NCBI GenBank assembly: GCA_018064165.1
Contig: JAGOZV010000003.1
Coordinates: 1-24,099 of the forward strand
DNA: 24,099 nucleotides
Direction: 5' to 3'
From: Candidatus Saccharimonadota bacterium
Lineage (GTDB): Bacteria > Patescibacteriota > Saccharimonadia > Saccharimonadales > Saccharimonadaceae
Below the pieces are notes generated by a model, which had not been told where the DNA came from, searched no databases, and saw only the letters and a program-made list of their open reading frames with translations. The translations under genes were made by a program, and so were the position numbers. This document shows positions 1 to 6,576 of this stretch, in pieces. The first letter of the stretch is position 1. Each line of letters begins with the position of its first letter.

Positions 1-855
1 CGATTTTTGCCACAAACCAAAGCAATGCCAAAAGAAATGCTTCCAATTATTGATCGACCAGTTATTCAGCTAGTGGTAGAAGAGGCTGTGGCGGCTGGCG
101 TTACGGAAATTATTATAGTTACCGGTAGTACCAAGCGTTCAATAGAAGACCATTTCGATCGTTCCGACGAACTAGAGTACGATTTGCGTGAAAAAGGGAA
201 AATTAAAGAGGCAGAGCAAATCAAGGCAATTGCCGAAATGGCAAACTTCGTTTACGTCCGTCAAAAAGGTACACCAAAAGGGAACGCTCGCCCTGTTCTT
301 AACGCTATGCACTTAATAGACGATGACGAAGCGTTTTTTGTCTTCTTCGCAGATGATTTCTTTAGGGGTAATGTGCCACGAGCCGTGCAGCTAAAAGAGG
401 CGTACCAGAAAACTGGTAAATCTGTTATTTCGCTAATAGAGGTAGATAAAAAAGACGCAGATAAATATGGTATGGCAAAAATTAATAACGAGTTAGAAAA
501 TAGAGTTTTCGAGATTGAAAGTTTAGTTGAAAAACCCGGAGAAAAAAATGCACCTAGCGAGTTCGCCTCGGTTGGTGGATATTTGCTTACGCCAGATATT
601 CTTAAAATTATTGCTCAAGAAAAAGTTGATAAAAATGGCGAAATAACCCTTGCCGATAGCATAAATGAATTAGCCCAATCCGACAAAGTGTACGGAAAAT
701 TTATAGATGGTGTTTGGCACGACACCGGAGATCAGTTTAAATACCTACAGGCAGTTATAGATGTAGCGCTGGAAAGCCCAGTTTACGGTACAAGGCTTTC
801 AGAATATTTAAAAAAACGCTTCAAAAATAGCGAAAAAACTAAAAAGACTAAGTAA
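1..855 (+). CDS. galU: UTP-glucose-1-phosphate uridylyltransferase family protein, 5' end outside the window
   Basis: Family members make UDP-glucose from UTP and glucose-1-phosphate in the cytoplasm, feeding cell-surface glycan synthesis. The frame is open from base 1 and begins in the nucleotide-binding loop (RFLPQTKAMPKEMLPI), so only the first dozen or so codons, including the G-rich start of the loop, are missing. Further family landmarks are FADDFF (the metal-binding Asp region, usually LPDD), VEKP, a VGGYLLTPDIL strand, GEITLADSI and WHDTGDQFKYLQA. The segment that normally reads like KGLGHAV is instead KGTPKGNARPVLNAM, so the sugar or base specificity may differ from E. coli GalU. The C-terminus is short and lysine-rich. 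Family membership is clear; exact substrate is an inference. Confidence 0.88.
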   Translation, partial: RFLPQTKAMPKEMLPIIDRPVIQLVVEEAVAAGVTEIIIVTGSTKRSIEDHFDRSDELEYDLREKGKIKEAEQIKAIAEMANFVYVRQKGTPKGNARPVLNAMHLIDDDEAFFVFFADDFFRGNVPRAVQLKEAYQKTGKSVISLIEVDKKDADKYGMAKINNELENRVFEIESLVEKPGEKNAPSEFASVGGYLLTPDILKIIAQEKVDKNGEITLADSINELAQSDKVYGKFIDGVWHDTGDQFKYLQAVIDVALESPVYGTRLSEYLKKRFKNSEKTKKTK

Positions 856-866
856 CACCATAAAGC

Positions 867-895
867 TTGTGTTTTTACCAAATCTGTGATATACT
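867..895 (+). promoter_or_regulatory. Promoter for the transporter-rnhA-KwaB-like-pif1-yvcK unit
   Basis: The 54-bp gap after galU holds TTGTGT (867-872), a 17-bp spacer and TATACT (890-895). A TG one base before the hexamer makes it an extended -10 (TGATATACT). Predicted transcription start is about 902, only about 8 nt before the ATG at 910, and there is no Shine-Dalgarno sequence, so the message would be nearly leaderless. Confidence 0.6.
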
Positions 896-909
896 ATTAG
901 TATAACAAC

Positions 910-1872
910 ATGATAAAAACAAAAAAGCAAAAAATAATCTGGTTCATTGTGGCGCTCATCGCTGTTTTAGCGACTGCGCCCAATAATGCAATGATGAAGC
1001 CCGTTCTGCATGAAATTGGCCCACTTTGGTCGTCTTTATTCCGTTTTCTTCTTTTTGCCATTGCATTATTGCCAGCGTTATATTTTGGACGACAAGGAAT
1101 TAATAGTAAAAGCTTCAAATTCGCCATAATAGCAGGGGTGGCCTACGCGTCCGCTATTCTAGCTATTGGCGGGTCAATCGTTTTAAGCCAAGCGAGCTAT
1201 CCATCGCTGATTGGCATAAGTTCTCCAATAATTTTAATGCTACTTTCTGTTATGCTGGCTAACGAACACGTTCCTCGGAAATCTTTCTTTGGAATTGTTT
1301 TAGCGGCTATTGGTGGATTTTTGATAATATTTTTACCTTTACTTTCTTCTGGGGGAAGTAATATCGCGGTTCATCCGTTGGCGACGGTATTTGCTGTAAT
1401 TAATGCGGTAGCTTCGCCAATGATGTATATTATGGCGAAAAAATCTGTAGATGCCGGTATGAAAATCTGGACAAGCTTAAGTATAGTGGCGTGGGTAGGA
1501 GTGCTTTTTACGGCCATCCTTATTCTGGTTCTTAATGCACCAGCCCCATCTCTTAATAATGTCTTTAGGTTAAATATTATTCTGCCAATTATTTATTCAG
1601 TAATTGTTGTAATGTTATTTGCGCGAAGTGTTACCACCTTGGCATATAAAAAACTAGGTTCAGCGCCTGTAGCAGGGTTAGAATATTTAAGAATCTTATT
1701 GTCTGTAGCAATTCCAGTTATTGCTTTGGGCGAAAGGTTATCTATAGAGATGGCTTTGGGTGGCGGATTAATTCTAGCAGGTGTAATTTTAATTGAAGCC
1801 AGAATTGCTCCCAAATGGGCGCGTAGGCGAAAATACTACGGCTTAGACTCAAATCGTAGTACAATTGAATAA
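910..1872 (+). CDS. EamA/DMT-superfamily membrane transporter
   Basis: A 320-residue, very hydrophobic protein with about ten predicted membrane segments in two similar halves, as in drug/metabolite transporters of the EamA (RhaT-like) type. The first half starts near IIWFIVALIAVLA and ends near GIVLAAIGGFLIIFLP; the second starts near ATVFAVINAVASPMMYI and ends with LGGGLILAGVILIEAR. The paired LAAIGGF and GGGLILAGV turns near the ends of the halves are typical of EamA repeats. Substrate cannot be read from sequence; family members export amino acids, nucleosides or metabolites. The ATG at 910 follows the promoter directly. The stop shares one base with the next start (TAATG), implying translational coupling to the RNase H gene. 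Confidence 0.82.
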   Translation: MIKTKKQKIIWFIVALIAVLATAPNNAMMKPVLHEIGPLWSSLFRFLLFAIALLPALYFGRQGINSKSFKFAIIAGVAYASAILAIGGSIVLSQASYPSLIGISSPIILMLLSVMLANEHVPRKSFFGIVLAAIGGFLIIFLPLLSSGGSNIAVHPLATVFAVINAVASPMMYIMAKKSVDAGMKIWTSLSIVAWVGVLFTAILILVLNAPAPSLNNVFRLNIILPIIYSVIVVMLFARSVTTLAYKKLGSAPVAGLEYLRILLSVAIPVIALGERLSIEMALGGGLILAGVILIEARIAPKWARRRKYYGLDSNRSTIE

Positions 1873-2318
1873 TGACAGTATATTTTACAGACGGTAGTGC
1901 CAGTCCAAACCCTGGGCCTGGTGGCTTTGCCGTTATCAAGAATGGCGAGCCGTACCTGATTGGCTCAGAAGAGGGTAGTACTACAAATATTCGCATGGAG
2001 GGCAAAGCTCTAATTTCTGCACTTAAAGATGCTGGAAGTAATCCTTGTGAAATTCAAACAGATAGCGAATTTTGGATAAATGTTGTTACTAAATGGGCGC
2101 CTAATTGGAAAAGTAAAGGCTGGACGAAAAAAGGTGGTGAAATTAAAAACTTAGATATCGTTAAAGAACTAGTCGCTCTTCATGAACAATCACAGGCTAA
2201 ACTAGTTTGGGTGAAAGGGCATAATGGCACTGAACTTAACGAGTTAGCCGATGAATGGGCAAATAAAGCTCGCTCAAAAAAACTAGGTAACAATACGGAA
2301 ATAATAGGAAAAAATTAA
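1872..2318 (+). CDS. rnhA: Ribonuclease HI
   Basis: This enzyme cleaves the RNA strand of RNA-DNA hybrids (R-loops, primers). The 148-residue length is typical for bacterial RNase HI. All catalytic positions are visible: D7 in YFTDGSASPNPG, E43 in RMEGKAL, D64 in IQTDSEFWI and D127 in ELNELADEWANKAR, with the assisting His117 in WVKGHNGT. A basic, Trp-rich handle-like segment (WAPNWKSKGWTKKGG) lies at about residues 75-89, as in E. coli RnhA. The start overlaps the transporter stop by one base. It is followed after one base by the KwaB-like gene and then by a PIF1 helicase, a combination consistent with hybrid or branched-DNA processing; that functional link is inference. Confidence 0.93.
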   Translation: MTVYFTDGSASPNPGPGGFAVIKNGEPYLIGSEEGSTTNIRMEGKALISALKDAGSNPCEIQTDSEFWINVVTKWAPNWKSKGWTKKGGEIKNLDIVKELVALHEQSQAKLVWVKGHNGTELNELADEWANKARSKKLGNNTEIIGKN

Positions 2319-2319
2319 A

Positions 2320-3360
2320 ATGGACGAAAAAATGGACGAAAAGATTGTTGAAAAAATTGTTGATAAATCGCAAAACGAAGAGTCAAAACAAGAAGTGACC
2401 GATATTTTTCATTGGGCAAACCGAGCCGATGCGGCAAAAAACGATTTAGACATTGAGCTGTTTTTATTTAATAAAAATTACACACCCTTTTCGGTAAAAT
2501 TAGATAGTAGTTTGGATTCGCAGTTAAAGCCTTTCTTCTTGCTTGATTATATTAATTATGTAAATTTGGGCGCAGGAACCGGGCTGTCTGTTCGAGATTA
2601 CGAGTTAAGTGAAGCCGAAGAAAATGTTTTACTTCGTACAGAACTTGAAAAGGTGGGACGAGCCGACACTTTGCTGCATTTAATTGAGAAACAAAGAAGT
2701 GATGTTATAGATTTTAACGAAACCGATCACGAACTGAAAAAAATAAAAGGCGTGCTAGCTCGAATAACCTCTAAGAAAAATCCGGAAACTTTATTCTATT
2801 CTGTTAAATTGTTGCAAACAGCGGGTTCTTTGAAAGGGGCGACCGCTTGGCAGGTAAATGGAAGTACTTTTGAATCATTTTCTGCCGACGTTGGGTTTAA
2901 AATTCCTACCGATAACCAGGTGCTAATTATTGGGCAAGACATTTTTATTTTTAATCAATCAAAATTCGAGCGCTTATTTAATTACGATTTTAAAAAACAA
3001 GCGTTGGCCGACAAACAGGTTGCAGAAATTGAACAGCGCTACAAGCTTAGCTTTCCTGAAGGTCTAAATTTGCAGGCTTTGGTGAAAGATCGTAAAAAAA
3101 CCATCAATAAGTTGCAAAAATTAGAAATTGGCGAAGTTAGCCAAGAGCAGGCGGTAGACTATGCCGACGAAATGCAACTAGACCTCATGACCGACGACGA
3201 CGGCTCAATAATTATTATGGACGGGTCCGATTTAGACACTTTTGTTAATTTAATTAATGAAGATTACATAACGAGCGCCATTACAGGCAAGCGTTACGAA
3301 ATTAAAAGCAAAAAATTGCTTAAAGATTCAGAGGGGGAAGCGCCACGCGGAATGGCCTAA
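2320..3360 (+). CDS. DUF4868 / KwaB-like protein
   Basis: A 346-residue soluble protein without signal peptide or membrane segment. I recognise the DUF4868 (KwaB) pattern from family knowledge: an N-terminal alpha/beta region beginning around DIELFLFNKNYTPFSVKL, a middle strand pair leading into QDIFIFNQSKFERLFNYDF (about residues 206-224), a helical segment, and the family-like ending LINEDYITSAITGKRYE followed by SKKLL. KwaB is the DNA-binding effector of the Kiwa anti-phage system; its membrane partner KwaA is not visible next to it. AGGAA at 2306-2310, 9 nt upstream, supports the first ATG; a tandem duplication of 11 bases (ATGGACGAAAA at 2320 and 2332) supplies a second ATG without its own ribosome binding site. 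Six bases separate it from the PIF1 gene. Function here is unknown; family call is moderately sure. Confidence 0.7.
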   Translation: MDEKMDEKIVEKIVDKSQNEESKQEVTDIFHWANRADAAKNDLDIELFLFNKNYTPFSVKLDSSLDSQLKPFFLLDYINYVNLGAGTGLSVRDYELSEAEENVLLRTELEKVGRADTLLHLIEKQRSDVIDFNETDHELKKIKGVLARITSKKNPETLFYSVKLLQTAGSLKGATAWQVNGSTFESFSADVGFKIPTDNQVLIIGQDIFIFNQSKFERLFNYDFKKQALADKQVAEIEQRYKLSFPEGLNLQALVKDRKKTINKLQKLEIGEVSQEQAVDYADEMQLDLMTDDDGSIIIMDGSDLDTFVNLINEDYITSAITGKRYEIKSKKLLKDSEGEAPRGMA

Positions 3361-3366
3361 ATAAAT

Positions 3367-4605
3367 GTGGATCAAAAAACAGCCTTAAAAATTTTGCATA
3401 GTGGAGAAAATGTCTTTATAACGGGTCAAGCTGGTTCCGGTAAAACTTTTTTATTAAACAAATTCATTAATGAGGCTCGTAAAAAGGGAAAAACCGTAGC
3501 TGTTACTGCAACAACAGGCCTGGCTGCTACACATTTAAACGGCACCACTATTCATTCTTGGTCGGGAATGGGTGTGGCAAATTCGATCAGTGGAAATTTC
3601 TATAGCAAAATTCGTAAACCGCGTCGCGAGAATATTTGCGAAACCGATATTTTAATAATCGATGAAATTTCAATGTTGCATGATTATCGCCTAGACATGG
3701 TAAATGCTATTCTTAAAAAAATTAGAAAAAACAATAGTCCGTTTGGCGGGATTCAGCTAGTAATGAGTGGTGATTTTTTTCAACTCCCACCAGTTAATCG
3801 CTACGACGATGAGTTTAAGGGCGGTTTCGTTACCGAAAGTGTAGCTTGGCGGCAAGCTGGCTTAAAAATTTGTTATTTAAACGAGCAGCATCGTCAGGCC
3901 GACGAGGAGCTGTCGGCGATATTAACAGCTATGCGCACCAATAACCTTAAGCGCGACCAAGTTCAAACACTTCTTAATAGAATAGATGCCGAAGCGCCCA
4001 GCAATGAAATTGTGACAAAATTGTACACAACCAATCGAGACGTAGATATTATAAACAAAAAAGAGCTAGCCAAAATAAAAGGGAAGTCGTATTTTTATAG
4101 CCAGGAAACCGAAGGTACAAAACATTATGTAGAAGTTTTAAGGCGTGCAATTTTGGCTGCGCCAATTTTAGAATTGAAAAAAGGCGCTCATGTTATGTCA
4201 ATAAAAAATTCTCCTGACGGAAAATATGTGAATGGTAGCTTGGGAGAGGTGGTAGATTTTAAATATGGCGATCCGGTCGTTAAATTTAATAATGGCAATA
4301 CTGTACGCATAAAAACTAGCGAGTGGAATTTAGCCGACGGCGAAATTGTACTAGCCTCGATTGAACAAATACCGCTAAAACTAGCTTGGGCAATTACTGT
4401 TCATAAAAGTCAGGGAATGACGTTAGATGGCGCCGAAATTGATTTAAGTCGTGCATTCGTGGAAGGGATGGGCTATGTTGCCTTAAGTCGTGTTAAAAAT
4501 TTGCACTCGTTGTATTTAAAGGGCTTAAATAAAATGGCCATTACGGTAAGTAGTGAAGCAATCGAAATTGACAAAATGTTGCAAAAAAATGTAGAAAGGA
4601 AGTAA
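3367..4605 (+). CDS. PIF1-family 5'-3' DNA helicase (SF1)
   Basis: A 412-residue ATP-dependent helicase, close to the usual length of compact bacterial Pif1 proteins. Motifs in order: Walker A GQAGSGKT (20-27), motif Ia region TATTGLAATHLNGTTIHSW, Walker B ILIIDEIS (about 95-102), motif III SGDFFQLPPV (134-143), motif IV-like YLNEQHRQ (170-177), and the C-terminal UvrD-like AITVHKSQGMTLDGAEIDLS with GYVALSRVKNLHSLYL. Bacterial Pif1 unwinds G-quadruplexes, R-loops and forked DNA. The start is GTG, because the overlapping ATG two bases earlier is in another frame; there is no good Shine-Dalgarno, so translation may be coupled to the KwaB-like gene six bases upstream. Placement beside RNase HI suggests RNA-DNA hybrid or replication-fork work (inference). 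Confidence 0.9.
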   Translation: MDQKTALKILHSGENVFITGQAGSGKTFLLNKFINEARKKGKTVAVTATTGLAATHLNGTTIHSWSGMGVANSISGNFYSKIRKPRRENICETDILIIDEISMLHDYRLDMVNAILKKIRKNNSPFGGIQLVMSGDFFQLPPVNRYDDEFKGGFVTESVAWRQAGLKICYLNEQHRQADEELSAILTAMRTNNLKRDQVQTLLNRIDAEAPSNEIVTKLYTTNRDVDIINKKELAKIKGKSYFYSQETEGTKHYVEVLRRAILAAPILELKKGAHVMSIKNSPDGKYVNGSLGEVVDFKYGDPVVKFNNGNTVRIKTSEWNLADGEIVLASIEQIPLKLAWAITVHKSQGMTLDGAEIDLSRAFVEGMGYVALSRVKNLHSLYLKGLNKMAITVSSEAIEIDKMLQKNVERK

Positions 4606-4613
4606 GTGTATCT

Positions 4614-5648
4614 ATGAGTATCGATCCATTTATGAATAAAGAATTAAAAATTGCCGTCATAGGTGGAGGCACTGGTTCATTTACGCTGCTCTCGGCCTTG
4701 AAATTTAAGACTCCTCAACTTGTAGCTTTGGTTAACATGGCAGATAACGGTGGAAGCACCGGTGTTTTGCGTGACGAGCTTGGCGTCTTGCCACCAGGAG
4801 ACATTAGGCAGTGTTTAGTAGCGCTAAGCAACACGCCAGAGCTTCGTGATTTATTCAACTATCGTTTTACCGACGGAAGCCTAAAGGGGCATGCCTTTGG
4901 TAATTTATTCTTAACAGCTCTTGAAAAAATGAAAGGCAATTTTGCTGAAGGCGTTGAGTTCGCTAGCCAGTTGTTAAATATTACAGGCGTTGTTGAGCCG
5001 GTAACTTTAAGCGACGTTACATTAAAAATGCGTGGCCCCGATGGTGAAATAGTCGAGGGCGAACATAATATTGGATATTCTAAATTTAAACTAGGAGAAA
5101 AATCTCCAGAATTTTGGTTAGATCCAAGCCCGGAAGCAAATCCTCGGGCAATTACCGCTATTAATCAAGCAGATATGGTAGTAATAGCTCCGGGTAATTT
5201 GTATGGAAGTTTAGCGCCAGCTTTAATAGCGCCGGGCATTCAAAAAGCTCTTCAAACTACAAAAGCTTTAAAAATTTATGTTTGTAATTTAGTTACCAAA
5301 CCTGGGCAAACCGATAATTTTATGGTTCATGATTTTGCGAATGAAATAAATCGTTTATGTGGCGGGGAAGTACTAGACGCCGTGTTGTTTAACACGGAAA
5401 CTCCTTCTAAAAAATTATTGAAAAAATATGCTAAAGACGACGAAATGAGTGTTGAATATGATGAAGACATACTAAACGAATCAGCTTTTTTGGCTGTAGG
5501 AGCGCCGTTACTTTCTGGCGTAGTTTGGCAAAATAAAAATGCTGCGAGCGACCCAATGGCTGCCGACAGAACTTTAATCCGCCACGACCCTCAGGCTGTT
5601 GCAAACGCCTTATTCGACTTATACGATTATGTTAAGAATGTAGATTAA
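4614..5648 (+). CDS. yvcK: YvcK/CofD-like protein (UDP-sugar-binding, cell-shape factor)
   Basis: A 344-residue protein of the YvcK (gluconeogenesis factor, CofD-like) family. In Firmicutes and Actinobacteria YvcK/CuvA binds UDP-GlcNAc and supports peptidoglycan synthesis and cell shape. Visible hallmarks are the dinucleotide-type loop AVIGGGTGSFTLLSALK (residues 14-30), VNMADNGGSTGVLRDE (40-55), LPPGDIRQCLVALS (59-72), and the downstream NLVTKPGQTDNF and GAPLLSG segments. AAAGGA at 4595-4600, inside the end of the helicase gene, lies 13 nt before the ATG at 4614; an in-frame ATG at 4632 is an alternative. It is the last gene before the dcw cluster, which suits a role linked to the wall genes that follow (inference). 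Confidence 0.9.
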   Translation: MSIDPFMNKELKIAVIGGGTGSFTLLSALKFKTPQLVALVNMADNGGSTGVLRDELGVLPPGDIRQCLVALSNTPELRDLFNYRFTDGSLKGHAFGNLFLTALEKMKGNFAEGVEFASQLLNITGVVEPVTLSDVTLKMRGPDGEIVEGEHNIGYSKFKLGEKSPEFWLDPSPEANPRAITAINQADMVVIAPGNLYGSLAPALIAPGIQKALQTTKALKIYVCNLVTKPGQTDNFMVHDFANEINRLCGGEVLDAVLFNTETPSKKLLKKYAKDDEMSVEYDEDILNESAFLAVGAPLLSGVVWQNKNAASDPMAADRTLIRHDPQAVANALFDLYDYVKNVD

Positions 5649-5784
5649 TAGAATTGTGTTATTGTCATAGCAAAAATTACCACATTTCATAATTAAAAAA
5701 ACGATATACTACCTCTGTAAAGATTAGAAAGTTATCCACAAAATTGTGGATAACTTTAATATATAAGTAAAAAAAGTCAAAAAT
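5649..5784. other. yvcK-mraZ intergenic region, upstream half
   Basis: No gene is visible. A -10-like TATACT lies at 5705-5710 on the plus strand without a recognisable -35 at 17 bp, so it could be a weak second promoter. No intrinsic terminator is seen after yvcK. The palindromic DnaA-box pair annotated separately sits in the middle. Confidence 0.5.
5728..5757. promoter_or_regulatory. Palindrome of two perfect DnaA boxes
   Basis: TTATCCACA at 5732-5740 and its reverse complement TGTGGATAA at 5745-5753 both match the bacterial DnaA-box consensus with no mismatch. They sit inside a larger perfect palindrome with 14-bp arms (5728-5741 and 5744-5757) and a 2-bp centre. The site lies 33 bp upstream of the mraZ -35 element. 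There is no T-run after it, so it is not an intrinsic terminator. DnaA control of the division operon is an inference; the boxes themselves are directly visible. Confidence 0.65.
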
Positions 5785-5810
5785 GGGGGTTGAAGTGGGT
5801 AAAAGTGGGT
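5785..5810 (+). promoter_or_regulatory. MraZ operator, three phased GKGGGT boxes
   Basis: GGGGGT (5785-5790), GTGGGT (5795-5800) and GTGGGT (5805-5810) are spaced exactly 10 bp apart, one helical turn. This is the known MraZ-binding arrangement (TGGG-type direct repeats upstream of mraZ). The first box differs by one base. The boxes overlap the -35 element and fill the spacer of the mraZ promoter, so MraZ binding should block polymerase: negative autoregulation. Confidence 0.85.
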
Positions 5811-5818
5811 AGTATAGT
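5790..5818 (+). promoter_or_regulatory. mraZ/dcw promoter
   Basis: TTGAAG (-35, 5790-5795), a 17-bp spacer and TATAGT (-10, 5813-5818). Expected start of transcription is around 5825, giving a leader of about 87 nt before the GTG of mraZ. The MraZ boxes overlap it completely. Confidence 0.75.
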
Positions 5819-5911
5819 ATAAGCAGTGGCAACGATAAATAATTATCACAAAAACAAAAAACCACTACAAAAAAATAACAGCCCCAGTCTCTTTGAAAGG
5901 AGAATCAACCA

Positions 5912-6274
5912 GTGGCAAAATTCGATTATTTCGAACGCAAGCTAGATGAGAAACGACGATTGACGATTCCATCTGAACTACGCGAAGAATTTGCCAGTGG
6001 AATTGTAGTTACTCGCGGTTTTGGCGAATATCTACATTTATATCCAAAGAATGTTTGGGATATAGAAGTAGAAAGAGCCTTGGAATCAAGCGATATCCTA
6101 GATGAAAGAGTGGCCGATTTAAACGTAAAGTTTAGGCGCGGTAAAACCGAGGCCGAACTAGACCAAAAGCAAGGTCGCGTTACGGTAGAACAGCACTTAC
6201 TAGATTATGCCGGCATCGACCGAGATTTAGTAGCAGTTAGGGCAGGGCACTACTGGCGAGTGATGAAGCCGTAG
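5912..6274 (+). CDS. mraZ: Transcriptional regulator MraZ
   Basis: A 120-residue regulator made of two AbrB-like halves; MraZ assembles into rings and represses its own dcw promoter. The first half carries the canonical DNA-binding DxxxR motif as D12-EKR-R16 in LDEKRRLTIPSELREEF. In the second half the motif reads ELDQKQGRVTV: five residues, not four, from D84 to R89, so one residue appears inserted relative to the usual ELDxxGR. The rest (HLLDYAGI, DLVAVRAGHYWRV) fits the family. The start is GTG, fixed by a strong AAAGGAGA (5896-5903) 8 nt upstream. It is first in the dcw cluster, directly behind the operator it should bind. Confidence 0.93.
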   Translation: MAKFDYFERKLDEKRRLTIPSELREEFASGIVVTRGFGEYLHLYPKNVWDIEVERALESSDILDERVADLNVKFRRGKTEAELDQKQGRVTVEQHLLDYAGIDRDLVAVRAGHYWRVMKP

Positions 6275-6324
6275 AGAAGCCACAAGATCATTGCACATTA
6301 ACAATTCAACAACAAAGAAAACTC

Positions 6325-6549
6325 TCGAGATCAGCTACCTGGCGGAAGACAAGTGCTTTCTGATTCACTTTAAAAGATCAATGCACCTTCCTCAAAAAAA
6401 CCTCCCAAAAAAAACTCCACCTCACACATAAGTCTCTCAATTAGATAATAGTTATGGTTGTTTTTATAATAATCGCTAATATCTAATAACTTATAAAAAA
6501 CAAAAAACCAACAAAAACAAACAGTCGGCCGCTGGATAGGTGATCTCGA
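6325..6549 (+). ncRNA. Candidate structured RNA or structured leader between mraZ and rsmH
   Basis: The ends pair over a long distance: TCGAGATCA (6325-6333) with TGATCTCGA (6541-6549), 9 bp perfect. The helix then continues after bulges: CCT (6338-6340) with AGG (6538-6540), GGCGG (6341-6345) with CCGCT (6529-6533, one G-U), and GAC (6348-6350) with GTC (6524-6526). Inside are a small hairpin AAGTG/CACTT (6351-6370) and an 8-bp hairpin ATTAGATA (6440-6447) with TATCTAAT (6480-6487). I cannot match it to a named RNA family, and I see no dedicated strong promoter or terminator, so it may be part of the mraZ-rsmH transcript. Confidence 0.4.
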
Positions 6550-6557
6550 ACTTCAAC

Positions 6558-6570
6558 TATAGTGTATAGT
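6558..6570 (+). promoter_or_regulatory. Tandem -10-like elements at the rsmH start
   Basis: TATAGT occurs at 6558-6563 and again at 6565-6570. The second ends exactly 6 nt before the ATG at 6577, so transcription from it would begin at or beside the A of the start codon. No good -35 is visible; this is a candidate leaderless start only. Confidence 0.35.
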
Positions 6571-6576
6571 AGAAGA

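Larger units (their letters stand above)
6275..6576 (+). other. mraZ-rsmH intergenic region (about 300 bp)
   Basis: No ORF with a ribosome binding site is visible. The region holds a near-perfect 13-base direct repeat, AAGATCATTGCAC at 6284-6296 and AAGATCAATGCAC at 6374-6386. It also contains the long-range helix annotated separately, an A/C-rich unstructured middle, and -10-like elements just before rsmH. It is unusually long for a dcw cluster, where these genes normally almost touch. Confidence 0.6.

Noticed and set aside
910..1872. The membrane protein as a KwaA partner of the KwaB-like protein
   Set aside because: It is a ten-segment EamA transporter with a clear two-fold repeat, unlike the small KwaA membrane protein, and is separated by rnhA.
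5728..5757. Intrinsic terminator of yvcK
   Set aside because: The palindrome is not followed by a T-run on either strand and consists of DnaA boxes.
6562..6576. GTG start for rsmH
   Set aside because: It lies within two TATAGT elements and adds five non-conserved residues; the ATG at 6577 fits better.
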